A stretch of DNA of 64,000 nucleotides from the NCBI GenBank assembly GCA_000349905.1, contig KB722743.1:536252-600251 (forward strand), read 5' to 3'. The first letter of the stretch is position 1. Every line of letters begins with the position of its first letter. Position numbers and translations under genes: made by a program. Origin of the DNA: Volvariella volvacea V23 (taxonomy: Eukaryota > Basidiomycota > Agaricomycetes > Agaricales > Pluteaceae). The notes below the pieces were generated by a model that ran no database searches, was not told where the DNA came from, and was given only the letters and a program-made list of their open reading frames with translations. Below are positions 12,401 through 26,605 of the stretch, piece after piece.

Positions 12401-13471
12401 GCCAATAACGCGTTCATTAGCCACCCCTTGCAGGTCCAAAAGGACCGATAGCCATAATTGGGCAAAGAACACCAGCCGAATGGGATAGATAAGACGAGAA
12501 TGAAATTCACTATCGCTCACCTTTGGCTCTTCCAGGCAGGCATCAATGCCGGGTTTGAGGTTTCTGAGGTCGCTGAACACTCCTTCCTCGAATTTTTTCA
12601 TGTTCCGCACAGGTCGACCAAATGCCTAAACGGGGAACACCATCAGAAAGATAGTTCATCAAAATAAATGGGCAAATTGTCCGGGTTTGGCGGGCGGGCG
12701 AGAGGGGGTGAGAAATCAAAGACTCACTTCAAAGCGGAATACCAGTGCCCTAACGATATCGGTTCCCGTGATATGGTACAACCCGTTCCACAGCACGCAG
12801 GTGACATATTCCCCGCTCGGAAGCTGGAATCGATTGAGGGCCGGATGGGACGGAGCTTGATTGGAGACAAGTGACATGGTGTCCATTTGACTGTTTGCGC
12901 TGTTGCCGGACGAAGCGTCTGAGCCGGAAGAAGTCCAGCGAGACGGAGCGGTGGCGAGGAAGAACTTTAATCTGTCAAGCTCCTCGAGTCGTTTCTGTTC
13001 TTCGGGCGTTAATGGCCGTGATAGCCCCCGGGATAGCCCTGGGGTTGAGAGCGTGTAGTCTTTGTCCGAGGAATCTGCCTGGGTGTCCGATAGCGAAGGG
13101 TCGGCAGCATGAGATGAGAAGGCGGTGGTGTCCTCTGTCTGCCTTGGGAGGGGGACAGACTGGGAGTGGAACTGAGCATGGACATGGGCGTTGGAGGGAC
13201 GGGCGGTCGGTTCCGAGTCCTGGTCAGAGTTGGACGATTGGGAGGTTGAGGTGGTGACCTGCAGGGCGGAGTATGTGGAGTTCTTGGGTTGTGCGCGTCG
13301 ATAGAGATTGGGGTGGATGAAGTGGTTTTGGGACAGAGACGGCGTCGATGACAAGTGCGGGTGCTGGGAGTATGTGTCGGGCTCGGCATAGGACTGGGGC
13401 GAGGAGCGATTGGAGGAGGAGGCAGAGCCGGGGTAGTAGGTCTGGTGCTGCTGTTGGGGCTGTTGATACAT
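9459..13471 (-). CDS. STE12: STE12-type transcription factor with C2H2 zinc fingers
   Basis: Regulator at the end of the pheromone/filamentation MAP kinase pathway, acting in the nucleus. Exons 12728..13471, 12521..12625, 12064..12134 and 9459..12012 give about 1157 residues. The STE DNA-binding domain (about 215-330) includes [43 protein letters not shown] and [20 protein letters not shown]. Two C2H2 fingers (about 642-694: [15 protein letters not shown]... and [14 protein letters not shown]...) follow a disordered linker. STE plus C2H2 is the architecture of basidiomycete and filamentous ascomycete Ste12, absent from the yeast protein. The rest is low complexity with Gln runs. The intron between exons 2 and 3 is 386 nt, far longer than any other here. 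The start is uncertain: ATG at 13471 (MYQQPQQ) is preferred because GTATGT at 13643 could begin a 5' UTR intron; an ATG at 13642 is the alternative. Confidence 0.88.
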
Positions 13472-13928
13472 TTGTTGCTGTTGGATGTCCGTGATTAAGG
13501 GGATATAAGGTGGTAGAGTGTGGAAGCAGTGGTGTGGCGTGGGCAGACCCGGAAGAAGGACCTGAGGATGGGGTGTGGAGAGGGTCAGGAGCAAGGTGAT
13601 CAGTAGGGATACATATAGGATCAAAGGATGCGAGGACATACGGGACGGGCGAGGCAAGTGATTAATGGGCAGAGAACTATCGATGGGGTGCTGGAGGTTC
13701 GGGATGAAGAGGGTCAGGCGCTGAAGAAGTAGTGGAGGCCGGAAGGAAGAGGCCGAGAGCTCCGAGCAAGGGTGGGCAAGGACGTGAGGATTAGAATTAG
13801 AGGATGATATATGGTCGAGAAAGAGCGATGAAGGCAATGATTATGAGAAGTACTGCACTAGCTCAGATGAAGATGGAGATGGAGATGCAACAAACCAACT
13901 CTTCCCCTCGACGTTGGCAGGCCCGCTC

Positions 13929-13951
13929 TTATTTATTTATTTATTTATTTT
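13929..13951. repeat. (TTTA)n microsatellite in STE12 upstream region
   Basis: Five tandem TTTA-type units about 460 bp before the chosen STE12 start. On the minus strand it reads as an AAATA tract and may serve as an A/T-rich promoter element. Confidence 0.6.
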
Positions 13952-13959
13952 CCCCGCCC

Positions 13960-16900
13960 CTGCATCCCCCCCAATCTCCCCTGCATTTATTACCTAATTC
14001 ATCAAATCCCCCATCCACCTCGGACTGGCCTCCCAGCCACGCTTCCGGAATAAGCCCAATGGAGCAGATGCCATGAAGCCCAGATAGCACCGGCCACATT
14101 TGCAACGACTGACCAGCCCACCATCTGCTTTGCGCGTGTACGCGATCGACTTCATGTGCGATACCTTCTCTAATATAATTAGGGTGTGGGTGTGGTGGTG
14201 GCATTTCAACTCCCCTCTTCCTCCACAAGGCAGATTCAGTGCTCGCGCACGCAGGTCTCGCGAGTGCTCGGCGTGGCCACGTCCGTCCATTCATTCAGCA
14301 ACTTACCTCGACCGCACCATTCAAATCGTCGCGGGACGATGCCGAGCCACATACCCAGGGTTTCTCCTTCACAGTTGGTGCGCAACACAGCTCCCTCTCT
14401 GTGCACGTACCGCTGAACCGCCGAGAACAAAAGGATGGACCAAGATGAGGTAGATGAAATAACGTTAACGTGATTTCTTGACTTCAGGTCTGCCCAGCCC
14501 CCTCTGCTATCTCCTCCCCTCCACAGCACCAGATAACACCACCTAGGGGATATCTCGCCATCCTCCGTCCTTGTGGCGGTCGTGCATCAGTAGGTGGGTA
14601 TCGTAACCCGTAAATCAGCGGAAGCAGCCACTACCGTGTTTCTAGAGATGACTCCAAGGGAGATGCCAGCCTGGGGTGTGACGGCATCCCTGGCCTGGGG
14701 CCTCCGCGGAAGAATTTCAAGTCCGTCTATCACCTTGTTCTCGATCGAGAGACGGAAACTGTTTATCGGAGCCCGCAGGTGCACCTCTACGGTACACTAC
14801 ATCACAGTACCGTGCCAGTAGCAGTAAAGTGACTAGGAAAGTCAGTCGGTATATGTCAGATATGGTGTAATTGCGTGCTGACGGCGCCGTGTCACTCGTT
14901 GCTGGCAGTTTGAGCACCCCGTTTTCCCCATTTCAGCTAAAGGCAAGTTCTGCATACATGCAAGTCCATTGAACACCGATATGACTGATGCGATTTCTAG
15001 AAACGAGAGGAGGCCCAGACCTCGCAGCCCGAAACTGACTTGAAAGTAGTACCGCGCGCGCCACCTCTTACACCTTGTGTTGCTAATGATACGCGTAACG
15101 AACACGAAAAATTGAACGGGCCTATTGCTATTGTCAATGTGACCTCGATGCCGACGGCGATGAAGATCATCAAAGATGATCTCTCAAGGGCTTCCCGACG
15201 AAGGGTTCGAGTGATTGAATGTGAGAGTGCCAAAAAAGGACCATTTTTGTTCACAAGCTCGAAAGTGCTGTATGATGTGCCTGATAAATGCCGCGGTCAG
15301 AGGGTTGGGTTAATTACTTGGACAGCTTGAAGGAGGCGTTTCAAAGTCGGGCGGGCGTAGGTATATGTTTCAAGGGTATATCATACCCCTTTTCTATGCC
15401 TTGTGGGGTAAGGCATATTGGGCTTGTACATACACTTGCAAGGACTCGTTCGGATTGCCTTCCGGATACCCAGAAAATGCGATGCCTTAACGTACGTACA
15501 TGCAGGATTTATCCAGTTTGAAAGGCATACCTGAACCTGAACTGAAGTGGGGTGGCGTCAAGATTTAACCAACATCGCGATAATCAGCTGATGATGGGAG
15601 ATTTCAATATCTACACATTTATTCAAGTTGCAACATCCCGATTTGCAGCCTTTTGCGACCGAGGCCGTCTGGTCAGGTTTTTCCTATACCTAGTAGCCCC
15701 CCCGTGGATGCCAATGGCCTGAGAATCGGCGGAGGATGCAGCCAGCTAAGCCTGGTGTTTTTCACACAGACAGGTCCCAGTCTCACGATAATAACACTAA
15801 CGACTGGAGCGACCTTGCTTGTCGTAGTCGCCCATAATACCACCCAGTGCTTTGCTGAAAAGCACACCGCACACCAATCAGGCACGCGCACGCACGCATC
15901 ATCCAATCACATGCTGTTGTGGTCACCTCGTTATAGATCGCTACGAGCAGAGCAGCAGTCCGACTCGGACGTTCGTCGATAGCGTAATCCTAGGCAAGCC
16001 TGGACAGGGACCCGAGGCCTGAAGGTCGAGCGTCTGGTCATGTATTACTACTGAAACTGCATGCCTCTCCCTTGCATGGTCACAACCACGGTTGGGTCTA
16101 CTCGGGCTGGCGGCGCAATTGCCTCGCTGAAACGGCCCACAAGTTGATATCGATCGTGCATACAATGGGTATAACGGTGGATGTGATGAGCTGCGCAATC
16201 TATGTGCACTTGATATGGGGATAACTTCAATTTCGGCTTCGGTTAGTTGGGGTTATTGTACTATCGTAGTGCTTGGATTAAACGATAAAGCGATTGGAGA
16301 TGAGCATCGGGCAGCATATAAGCACTTAGTTCGGGGTGTTAATTCCGATTTCATCTCCTGCAGCGCACAACGTTAGCTAACAGTCAGATATCAACGCAGG
16401 TCCTTTAAGTCTTAGTGGAGAGTGATGTGATCGCCGAAGCGAGCAGGATGTGAACTCCAGCATCTAACGTTCAATGGTCAGCCAATAATGATATGTGATA
16501 TATGATAACTGGGGCCGGAGGCCATCCATTTCGATATCGACACGTACACCAGCACCCACCATCACTGTGCACTTTGGATCCGGAATTGAGTCCCCACTGT
16601 ACTGTAAATCAGCGGGGGAGTTCGGCCATGCGTCTTTGGCATGTCAGCACACTCGAGCTGCACATATAGTATAGCCACTGGCACCCAAAGCGGCTGGTAG
16701 TGCTAACTGAAAGTTTGTCCCAAGCTCTATTCGCAGGTGCGAAGCGAACCAAGGTCCAGGGGTGCGATTCAGGCTACCGCATTGGTGGTGGATGAATCAG
16801 GATTCGGCGATCATGAAAGGTCAAATAAGCTTTATGAAGGATGTGCGCTGGAGGGAAATGGTATACCGTGCGTGCGTTGGTGGCTGAATGGACTGCGTCG

Positions 16901-19900
16901 AAGCTGGAATTTTAACAATGCTATTGAAGGCATTTTAAGACTCCGGGCCTCAATGCAACGAGCATGCAAGTGAGCAGCGCTGGGTGATATATGGTAGAGC
17001 GCGGCATTGTTTGATGGCGATGCTGCATGCAAGTGGCCGCGAGTTTGAAATGCAAAGCGAACGAGAAAACGAAATCATAACGGTTAATCGCCGTGACTGT
17101 TTTCTCCGTTAATTTGAGCATTGCTTGAGCCGGGGTTATACAGTTATATCTTGGATTGGACTGGGCTTGGGCTGGACTGTAACGCGTAACATTCGCCCGC
17201 CCTAGGGTTAACGTTAACCCCCCAACTGAAGATGAAGCGCGATCGGTGTCCAGGCTTAGAGCTCAAGAAAGATCGGCGACCGTAACGCGCGCGAATTGCG
17301 GCGCCGGTTTTGACGCGTACTGGGTTTGGTAAAATGCAAACACGTACTTACGCTATACGTGATGACGGCGACTGGCTACCTCGCACCTTCACATCGGATC
17401 GCCGGCGTCGAACATCCGAGGATTACGCCTGAACTTAGTGTTGCGAAATGGTCGCATAAGGATCTGCGCTGGAGTTCAAGTGAAGAAAAAAAACCTTGCC
17501 AGCGAGCGCGCTTAGAGCGTGCATCTCTAACGACGTCAAAGGTGACGCGGTTGCGGACACATCATGGCATTGCTCACAGCGGAACCCTCGGCTTTTTCCA
17601 CCCATTCTCCTTGTTCCCAACTCCGATGCCGATTTCCGAACAGTCGCCCCACCACCTGCTACCGACGCTCGCGTTCATGACAATGCCCAGACGCTTCGAC
17701 GTGTCCGACAAAAACAGGTGCTGTACCTGACGAGTGTCCCCTATTAGAACTGTGCAAAGCGACCCCAGCTCCCCTAACAATTGCACCCGTTTCAGAGATA
17801 AGTTGGGATATACTTATCTCAACTCCTGTATGCACGCAAATTCATCCAATTTTGACCATACCTTTGTTCTTTGAGTTTCGGAGTTGACCGAGTGCTGCAG
17901 TGTACATTGAGTTGGCAACGCTTAAGCGGATCGGCGTTTCGCTAGGTTAAGCCATGATGGTTCCCCGGGACCTGCATTAGCAATGGTTATCCCCAAGGCC
18001 CCCAGGATTTATCAAGTAGGGAAGTAAAGAAGAGGAAGAAAGATTGATGTGGGTCCATTGATATGATACCTGCCTTTGTTCTCTTTTTGGATATGCCCTT
18101 GGCTTATTCGAGTAGGTCGGTCCTCGAGGTCTGGTTCACGAGGCTATTTGCCCAGGAGGTTGTACTGATGAATGCTGCAGTATTTACGGGTTAACCCGGC
18201 AGTTTTCTGCCAAGTTGCTGTGGGATAAACGCCTCCATGGATGAGAGCGCCAATCTCCCCGTTTCACCACAGCCAATTTAGTGGTTTATGATACCCTTTT
18301 TGTGTCGCGAATAGGGATCATCATTTTTTTTTCTAGCAAAGCGCCACTACCGTAGACCAGGCCGCCCAATATCCCTCCTATGCATCGCTTAAGAAAATTT
18401 CTTGCGTTTATTTTCTTCAAAGGTCGCACAGCCAATTGAATTTGGGGGCTGTTAACAGCGCTGATCCCTCAAACAGTCCTAGCGCGCACAGCTTGGGATC
18501 TACAAGTCCACTTTTCCGCCGATCCCGGAAGTCGCCAGGTGACATAGCAGGACATAGCCTCCTCGACTCTCGAATGTTACGTCAACGTCGGGAACATTGC
18601 GAAGTCGTCCAAAGCAATCAGTTTGCAATATACACACTTTGTCAACGGTCTAGATGCCCGGACGGCGGGACGAACCCAATGATAGGCACGGAAGGACAAT
18701 TTACCCCCGCATCCGTTGTAATTGACAGATGCAATCACTATCGTCTGTCAAACCTCATCACCAAAAAAATCGAGTGACACCTTGAAGCACGAAATTTCAA
18801 GGAGATTATTGGTGCCTTGTATGTGGGGACGGACACAGTGGGGAGTTAATTACCACTGACGTGGTCACGGTATATCTGCACATGCATGCACATGCACATG
18901 GGAGTAAGGTTGCGTGAGAAACGCCTAGGCCCCGACGGAAGGTGGCTTCTAATAATCTAATCATCGAACTGATTTTAACCCCACACTGACACCCACGGCA
19001 TGTAGACCGATGATGACTTGGAATGGGGAGTTAGCGATTGACTAACTCCGGTATATTTTCATTTTGGACGGCGAAGATGAGACACCTCTTCTTGCTAAGT
19101 TGGTGTTTCCAAGCCACGTTTTTGGTTACCAATGTGATGCTACATGATCGTGTTTCATGATGAACTGAAGGGGGTAAGGATAATCGCCTGCTTTACCTTG
19201 TATGTATGTACTGAGGAGGTAATAAGGCAATTTAGTATGTCATCGCCGTCTTGCGTACATCACACGAGAAGTAATAGAAAAACGTGCTCGTCGCAGTAGC
19301 GCTAGATGCTCACTGATGGGGGAAGTGATTTCGCCTCTCTGTTCTATCTATTGATATCTCTATTGGCCCTCCAAGCTTCCACCACCCTCGGAGGAAGTTC
19401 CATCATTTACATTAAGGCACGCCATCCAATCTGGGAAGGCTTATTTGTGAGAGCCTTCGACCGACACCTTTACCATTTCGGCCCCTCGTCTCAACAAAGG
19501 GTTTTTATGGCCCAGATCTTTCTGTTTCTAAGTAATAGTTGGATCTGCTCCTGAAAGGGACGTAATGCTGTTAAAGCCGATATCCCGCCTCGATGTCCAT
19601 TAAAGGGAGGCCTTTCTTAATCCTGATGTCCGTGGACAGCTGATCATTTCCTATCGTTGTCCTTATCAATGTCATGATACCTCCGGAGTTTGGACTCGCA
19701 AAGCTCCCTACTCATTGCGTGATAGAGTCTGACCATTCCGTACTTCGGAGTGTCTACCAGTGACCGCTTGCACATGGCGAGATTCTGTTCGGCTCGATCA
19801 ACGGGACGATGTCACGCATCAATCACTGTTTTTGTTCGCCATCGCGTCCAGACTTGTGCAAGAGTCGCATCTCGAATTTTCTATTATTATGAGAATAAAC

Positions 19901-22900
19901 CCGTTGATCGCACAAGGCTTCCGTCCGTGGCGTTTTTGCCAATCTGAGCGGTGGAGTCCTGCGGAGGTGAAATCCCCATTGCTTAAATGCATGAGGGCAT
20001 TGTGCTCTCGGTCTTAAACTGGCTGTAAGAAGCTTGTGTTGTGGAGATGGTTCGGGACGTCAACTAAACAGCTTTCGCATCATGGCGATCTTTGGCCAGT
20101 ATTCTGAGTTCGCAATGCTGATGTAGTACCGTTTTATCCATTTTATTTATTTTGACCCATCACATCTCGTGTTCACAGTTGTCAGACCCGCAGGTTTCTG
20201 CAAACATAGAACCTTCTTTCCTCGACTTACCATCAAATACTTTCAAGAATCCCCGTCATCGAAGCACGCTAGAAGCCAGCGGCATTATCCAAACTCCACC
20301 GGGCTTTATTGTTAAGCTACTTGTGGTCCAATAATTCGCACTGGGTTTGACGGGTGACTATGACATCTATGTCCACAAATCCTGTCGTACAGTGATATCC
20401 TTCAAGTAGTAAGTAAGAGCTCGCGGCTAGGGGAGTCGAATAAGTTTAAGTCCTAGATAAGTCTCCCTTGCAGGAACGCCCAACTGATTATCTACACTTC
20501 CCTGATTGGAATAAGGCGATTTCGGGGGCTTTCGTGAAGACAATAAGCACGAGCCCAACGTATGCACCGCAAGGACTCCACTTTCAGGTTCAATTGCGGT
20601 ATGATCATCAAGCTCTCTGCGTGTGTGGGAATGACGCGTTGTACCCATGCTGCCGGGGTGATTTCAAGGTATGATGCTTGCCTTACCTGTGGTTCACGAA
20701 CGAGCGCAATGATGACAAGCACGTTCTTTAGATAACTCAATTGAGGCTTGTCCCTCGCCGAGTCGGTCGGCAAATATCGTAGACCCTTTTGCGTTCCTGC
20801 CTTCGTAGTTGTTGAATTGTCGGTTTGTTGCGAAATTGGCCTTGGGAGTTCACTAGATGAATGCTGTGCTGTTCTATACTAGCGATTTTGGGCCTGTCAA
20901 GTACATCAAGTCGCGATTGAATGTCAAGTGCAGGACAAGGTTTGATCGCAGCGACATATGATTGAAGTTGCTGGGTGTATACGTACATGAACATACAGTC
21001 TGACCCTGCTTGTGGAAACCCGAACATAGAGCCCTGCCCAGCTGCGCAACTTTTGATGGTATGAGCAGGTGCATACAAGTATTGACCAATTGCCTACGTC
21101 GATTCTAGGGCAACGCGGAGAACTGAAAGCAGGGAAAATCATCCGTTTACAAAAGCTAACACGATAACAGTGACTGGGCGAGTTGAAGGAGGAACCTTTC
21201 AAAACTAGCCAATCAGAAATGAGCTCAAGCGACAAGTGGATTATCTTTTATCAGACTTTCTACAACCCTTCGTGCTTGGAATGGATGGGCTGATTGTCCA
21301 GACCCACGAATGCCATCGTGTAGTTGCGCTTGACGTTCGCTTTGTTTGACCTGGACTCCTAGGCTAATCAGACCCCAAAGCGCAGGCGACACTTTGCACA
21401 TGGATGTGCATTCTTCGGCTATTGGTGGGTCCTCTCTTTCGAGCGTTCGGTGGCAGAGAATCCAATGTAATATCAGCCGGTAAACGGGCTCACTATGCTG
21501 CGGTCAAATCGTACCTATTCGCAGATAAGCGGCTTTTCTAACATAGGATGGGGTGTGGGAAATGACCACATAACTATTTGCTCAGTCCCGTGAATGGTGG
21601 GGTATGCCATGCACCTTGTGTTATTCACTCATTTTGGTTCGTGAGTAGCCTGCAAAGGAATGGGAGGGACGGCTGAGTGGTTTTAGGCCGAAATGGACCT
21701 GCTCAATGCGGCCATGGCTCAGTATGCATTCAACCTGCCAATCGGATGTCAATATGAATACAATGGCGATCTTATCAGCGGGGGCATACGTAGCATAATC
21801 ACGCACACCCAGCCATCAAGTAGTGGAGGTGTTCGCCACGAGGCTTGTCGAGCTCTCCTTGTCCGCTTAACTGATCTTGATAGGAATGTTGCCATGTTCA
21901 TGGCGTCTTAAGGATTTCAAGTATTTTTGCTCGTCTCCCTAGAGCAATTGTATTCGAGAAGTTGTATACCCTGAGGATTGAGACGTCAAATCGCCCAGGA
22001 AGGTTGACGTTACGTTATGGTAGATAGCGCGTGGCTAGAGCCCGGGTGGCGTCTACCTCAGCGGCGGCACGCTGCTGAGTGAAAGACTAAATGGATCCGA
22101 GAAGCAGTACAGCCTTGGGTGACGGTGTGATGATTGTGACGTTGTTGCAGAACTCGTGGGGTGAACATGGTAGACACCTGGTATACAATGGTTGGCGGAG
22201 GCCGCGACATCACTGCCTAGCTCTGGCTTCTGCTATTCATTTCGGTACCGAGAGTGTTAGTCCACAACTTGGTGTAGCTTGCCATTTTTCACGGACTCCA
22301 CTATCTAGGCAAGAGTCCGAAGCGTCAACGATTCGAGGCTGCCTGACATGCATTAGGGGTACCAGCAATCTGGATCGAGGTCGATGCAATTATGCACGCG
22401 GGCATCGCCTAATGCTGTCACGGTTCACAGAAATTTCCGCTGAGTTTATGTTAGTGACCCCAAGATAACAGATAACCTACAATACCTAATTTGAGCAGAT
22501 TAGAAGTAGGGTGGAGATATCGAGAGTCTCTTTAGTTCACCATGTCACCCTAATTACTCTTTCCACCGGCTGAATTTTTACTCACCGTCAAGAAGCGCCC
22601 CTGCTTGGGCGTAGTTCATTCGTCCCCCCCGAGCTTCGAAAAGTATAAGTGATTATGGGGTCTTTTGGCCGGTCCGGAAAGTGGAGTTCCATGGAAGATG
22701 GAAACCAATCAACCCATGAGCTGGACTACTCCAAAGCGTTGGCAACATCGAGTAGCAGACTGTAAACAGGACAAATGCGGCACTGTTAGGTGGTGCATAT
22801 AAAAGAAATGATGGCCCTGCACGGCTTCAATGAAGCATTGATTACTTGTATAATGTGTCAAAATAAAATTATGGGAAGAGGTCAATATCTGCCATAGCCA

Positions 22901-25900
22901 ACAGCAAATTTGAGGTTATGCTTACTTTGCTTATCCAGTGGGCGGAGACGTAGCAAGTCGTGGTAAAAGGAAATGCTATCTCATAAGCTGATAACATGCA
23001 TTGTTGCCTTCAAAACCCTTAACTAGAGAACCGCCTAGGATTATAGGGTAATTTCCTTTATACGCCTCAGCTGTTCGAGCAATAGCTTATGTTGCATTTC
23101 TGTAGGGCCTATATTCTTGTTAAGCCTAGCGCAGATCATGAACCCAGGCATCGATCGAAATGGAGGAACCGAGTAAGCCTCAACTTAGAAGGAAATGTAC
23201 TGAGGACTCGGCGATGGCTTGTTCTTTGAATTGAAATAAAATTCACCCCCGTAGATGCTGTTCAGCCTGGACAAACTATGAGTCCCATGTCAATGAAATC
23301 TAATACGAGTTGACCAACTCAACCTCGAGACACTGAAACCACTCAACTCTTCGCTGAAACCCGGGAAAATGTATGATAGGAATATCAATTGGCACAGTCC
23401 TTACCTGCATTAATTGTTCAATTGTAAAGCGAGCCTGGAACATAGGGTGTCATTATTCGGCGTGGTTCCAGCGGGTCAATGGACACACCTTCTTGGTCAT
23501 CCAGAAGATTGCGACACAATGCCGCAGTGTCCTCAAGTAGGCTACGCAGATGCCACCAAAATGAGGGTGCCTATAGGGACAACACACACGCCAACTCTCA
23601 CGGGAAGGTTGCCGATAGATACTCAACTTTGTGCCAGGTATGTCGACCAACATTCTGGTTCATTGCATGAACCCTAACGGATATTTTGTGGAGCCACTGT
23701 GAAACTTACAACACCGCGAGCAACAAACAGGTACCAAAAGCTCTCTGTTGTAGTGCGTTCGCGGACTTCAGCTTGGCCGGTTCAGGGTGAAGAACCATGG
23801 TGCCTACATGCCGTGCCCTTGGGTCAAAATAGCTAAATACAAGCAAGATTTTTCCGAAGGACCCACTTGATAGTCGATTTCCATTCTGTCACATCAATCA
23901 AAGACCTTAAGGAGATTCATTGAAATAGCGATTCTCGGAGACAGCAGACAGCAGTATTTTTACCTCACATTTCAGTTTAGGGGGCGTCGGGAATTCGATA
24001 GATGACCAGAGAACCGGGGAATGCAATTTCGGCTGCCACCAATAATGCAGGATGCACTTGTAACACGAGGATCGGTGCTGGGCCTGATCGTGAACACAAA
24101 CCTGGGTGTTTGGTTAGTGATGGGATATGATCAATGGAATGAGGCAAGGGCATGAATGGTTGTCAGTTGTGATCTGATTTCCCATAATTCAAAGACCGAA
24201 CCACCTGAAATAGTCTAGCACTCGGTACTAGCCAGAGACAGCAGGCTACTCGCCTGTGTGGTACCACCAACAAGCCTGCTGCGAAAGCCATCATGAAGAA
24301 AGGGTAGTAAGGGTAGTAAGAGAGTTCTCCGGGCTACGCTCAGCACACTCCAGGGAGGTGAGAAACCACCTCTGTCTCAACTGCACTTAATAGAAATAAC
24401 TAGGCTTCGTATCACTCGCCCTTTGGTCACGAATGGCATCAGAATCGTGCAGGCGCTTTGGATCGAACCACTGCCGATAGTCGGAACTGAACAGGCAAGA
24501 AACAGTCACCGCGAAATGGAAGACGGAACTGGCACTACCTTGGAACCCCGTTATGGTATTCTGCGCCATCATGATCCGCATAGTCAAGTACGATCGCTCG
24601 GCCAACCCAACCAATAAGTCCAACGGGTTGATAGATCATCTGCAACCTCCACCGAATCGCTGCGTATAGCTAGGCCTAGGGCACCACTGTGTTGCAGAGT
24701 GCATGGCATCATGGCTTCCAGGATCATGGGTATAATCGCTAAGATACACGAGGACAAACATCAGTGCGATCCACCGTTTCTGCATGAACGTAGGCGGAGT
24801 TATGTGGCCTAGAGCCGCACCAAAGTGAGTGCGCACTATTGCTCGCAAATGAGACAGGACATGAGAAGGTGGAGTTCAGCAATGTGGACAAACCGATAAG
24901 GATGTGAAGTGCTCCAATTGCGTAAAGCCCTGCAGCGGTGTGTCGTGATATCTGGCAACAGGTCGTGCATCATGCTCGTGCTTGAGCGGATGTGATCAAT
25001 GTCTTTGTATTTCGTTGACGTGAGCAGAACTTCACAAAAGGGAAAAGTACGGCAACATGTGCATGCACTTGGGGACCTCAGAAGGGTGATGAATCCTAAC
25101 CTCCTTATAGGTTACTCTGGTGTCTTCTTGGGTTAATCACCTTCCCAAGGCTCCTTCTACCATGAACGAAAACCATGGATCACTAATGCTCCGGCAGGAT
25201 AGGACATACATACTGACGTACGCCTTGACAGATGATAAGTTGTTACACGCGCTGATTGATCGAAGTATTATTAATGCCCTAGCTAGGGAGCCAGTTCCAA
25301 AGCAGCAAGGTAGCTGACCATATTGCACAACGTACACACCAAGGGCATCATCGCGGACTTGAATGTAGACACAAACAACAATAAGCTCTGCACCTAAAGA
25401 CGTAAGGTGCCCGAAAGCGTACGTGCCTTGCGGATGTTCAGGTTTATCGTAATGTCAGTTCGTCATTTTGAGATATTATTGGACATGAAAGGAGCACTAG
25501 AAGCCAATGAGAGCAGAATGGCGCGCTATTAGCGGTGAACTCAAGAGAACATGGCGTCTTAGGTACTCACCCATAACACTCGAAAAACTAGGACTTCGCA
25601 TCCTTTTAATCTAGTAAGTGGCAGCATATGCACAAGAATCACCTGAATAATGAACATTAGAGCAGTGACGTCAAATTCGAGATGATTGTCGCTGGGCGCC
25701 ATCGAGTCAGAATTAACCATCACCTCGTTTTTTGGTTGGCAGCCGAGATGAAAAATGAAAGCAATTTAATATGAAAGCCCACCGGGGTAAGGTTGAACGA
25801 CCGTTAACGCTCTCCAAAATCTGTTCGCGAACCGAAATTTTACCCAGCGATGGTTTTGTTCAGTTGGAGGAGGTCATCGGTCAACTGCAATTTTTACTTG

Positions 25901-26600
25901 CATTCCATCGAGAAAAATAGCTCTTGCGCCAAAGCCAGTCGGAATTACTGATATCACGATAGCTTAGCTCAAGGACACGCATCCTCTCGCTCCGACCGCT
26001 GCTGGGTTCTAGGCCCCTTGCCCGGCCCCACAGCATACACGCGTCGTGCGCGGTGAGTCCGTTTCACGGTAACTATGAACTAGTGTCCCATGTTGTGTCC
26101 CGTATGTGTTTTTATGGTAGCCCCTATTTTCGGACTATCTTGCCCCATCTGCTTAATGGGTCGCCAGGTATTTCTCCTGATTGATTCTCCATTCCCCGGG
26201 ATTCATAACCGCGGGAGGAAAGGGGAGGTTGTCGTTGTCAACATTTCCGTCTAGCCCACGGATACATCAAAATGGCGATCATCAACGTACACGTACATCA
26301 GCACATTTCCAAAGCCCTTCATTAACAGTATTGCTTCCACAGCTCCACATCAATACGCGTGCATTCGTCAGCCCTCTCGTCTCCACGTGAACATACTGGA
26401 TCCAGACCAAGTCTCATTTGTTGACAACTATGACCACCCGAGCCCAACGCACCACCATCATCTATAGCCTCTCTCAACTCCCCACCCTAAACGCCATCCA
26501 AGTCCATACAAATTCAGAAAGCAAACTAATTTCTATCTTTATGCTTGGGCAGGTTGAAGGCCAGGAAAAGCGGAGGAGGCGCAGTTTTGTTGACTGTAAG
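13960..26600. other. 12.6 kb stretch with no supported gene
   Basis: Both strands were read. Only short open frames occur (at most about 134 residues), with no conserved motif, no exon series joinable by GT/AG sites into a known family, no tRNA cloverleaf, no terminal repeats and no reverse transcriptase or transposase motif. Base composition is not strikingly A/T-rich and CpG is common, so it does not look like classic repeat-induced mutation. It could hold very old transposon remains, non-coding RNA genes or lineage-specific genes that cannot be recognised by eye. Confidence 0.5.
17205..17220. repeat. 16-bp perfect palindrome
   Basis: GGGTTAACGTTAACCC is identical to its reverse complement and lies inside the gene-poor stretch. 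It could be a binding site for a dimeric protein or chance. Confidence 0.5.
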
Positions 26601-26605
26601 GCGGA

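Noticed and set aside
17326..17730. 134-codon open frame with Cys near its end, checked as a possible mating pheromone precursor
   Set aside because: It does not end in a CaaX box and has no farnesylation-type C-terminus or other pheromone feature.
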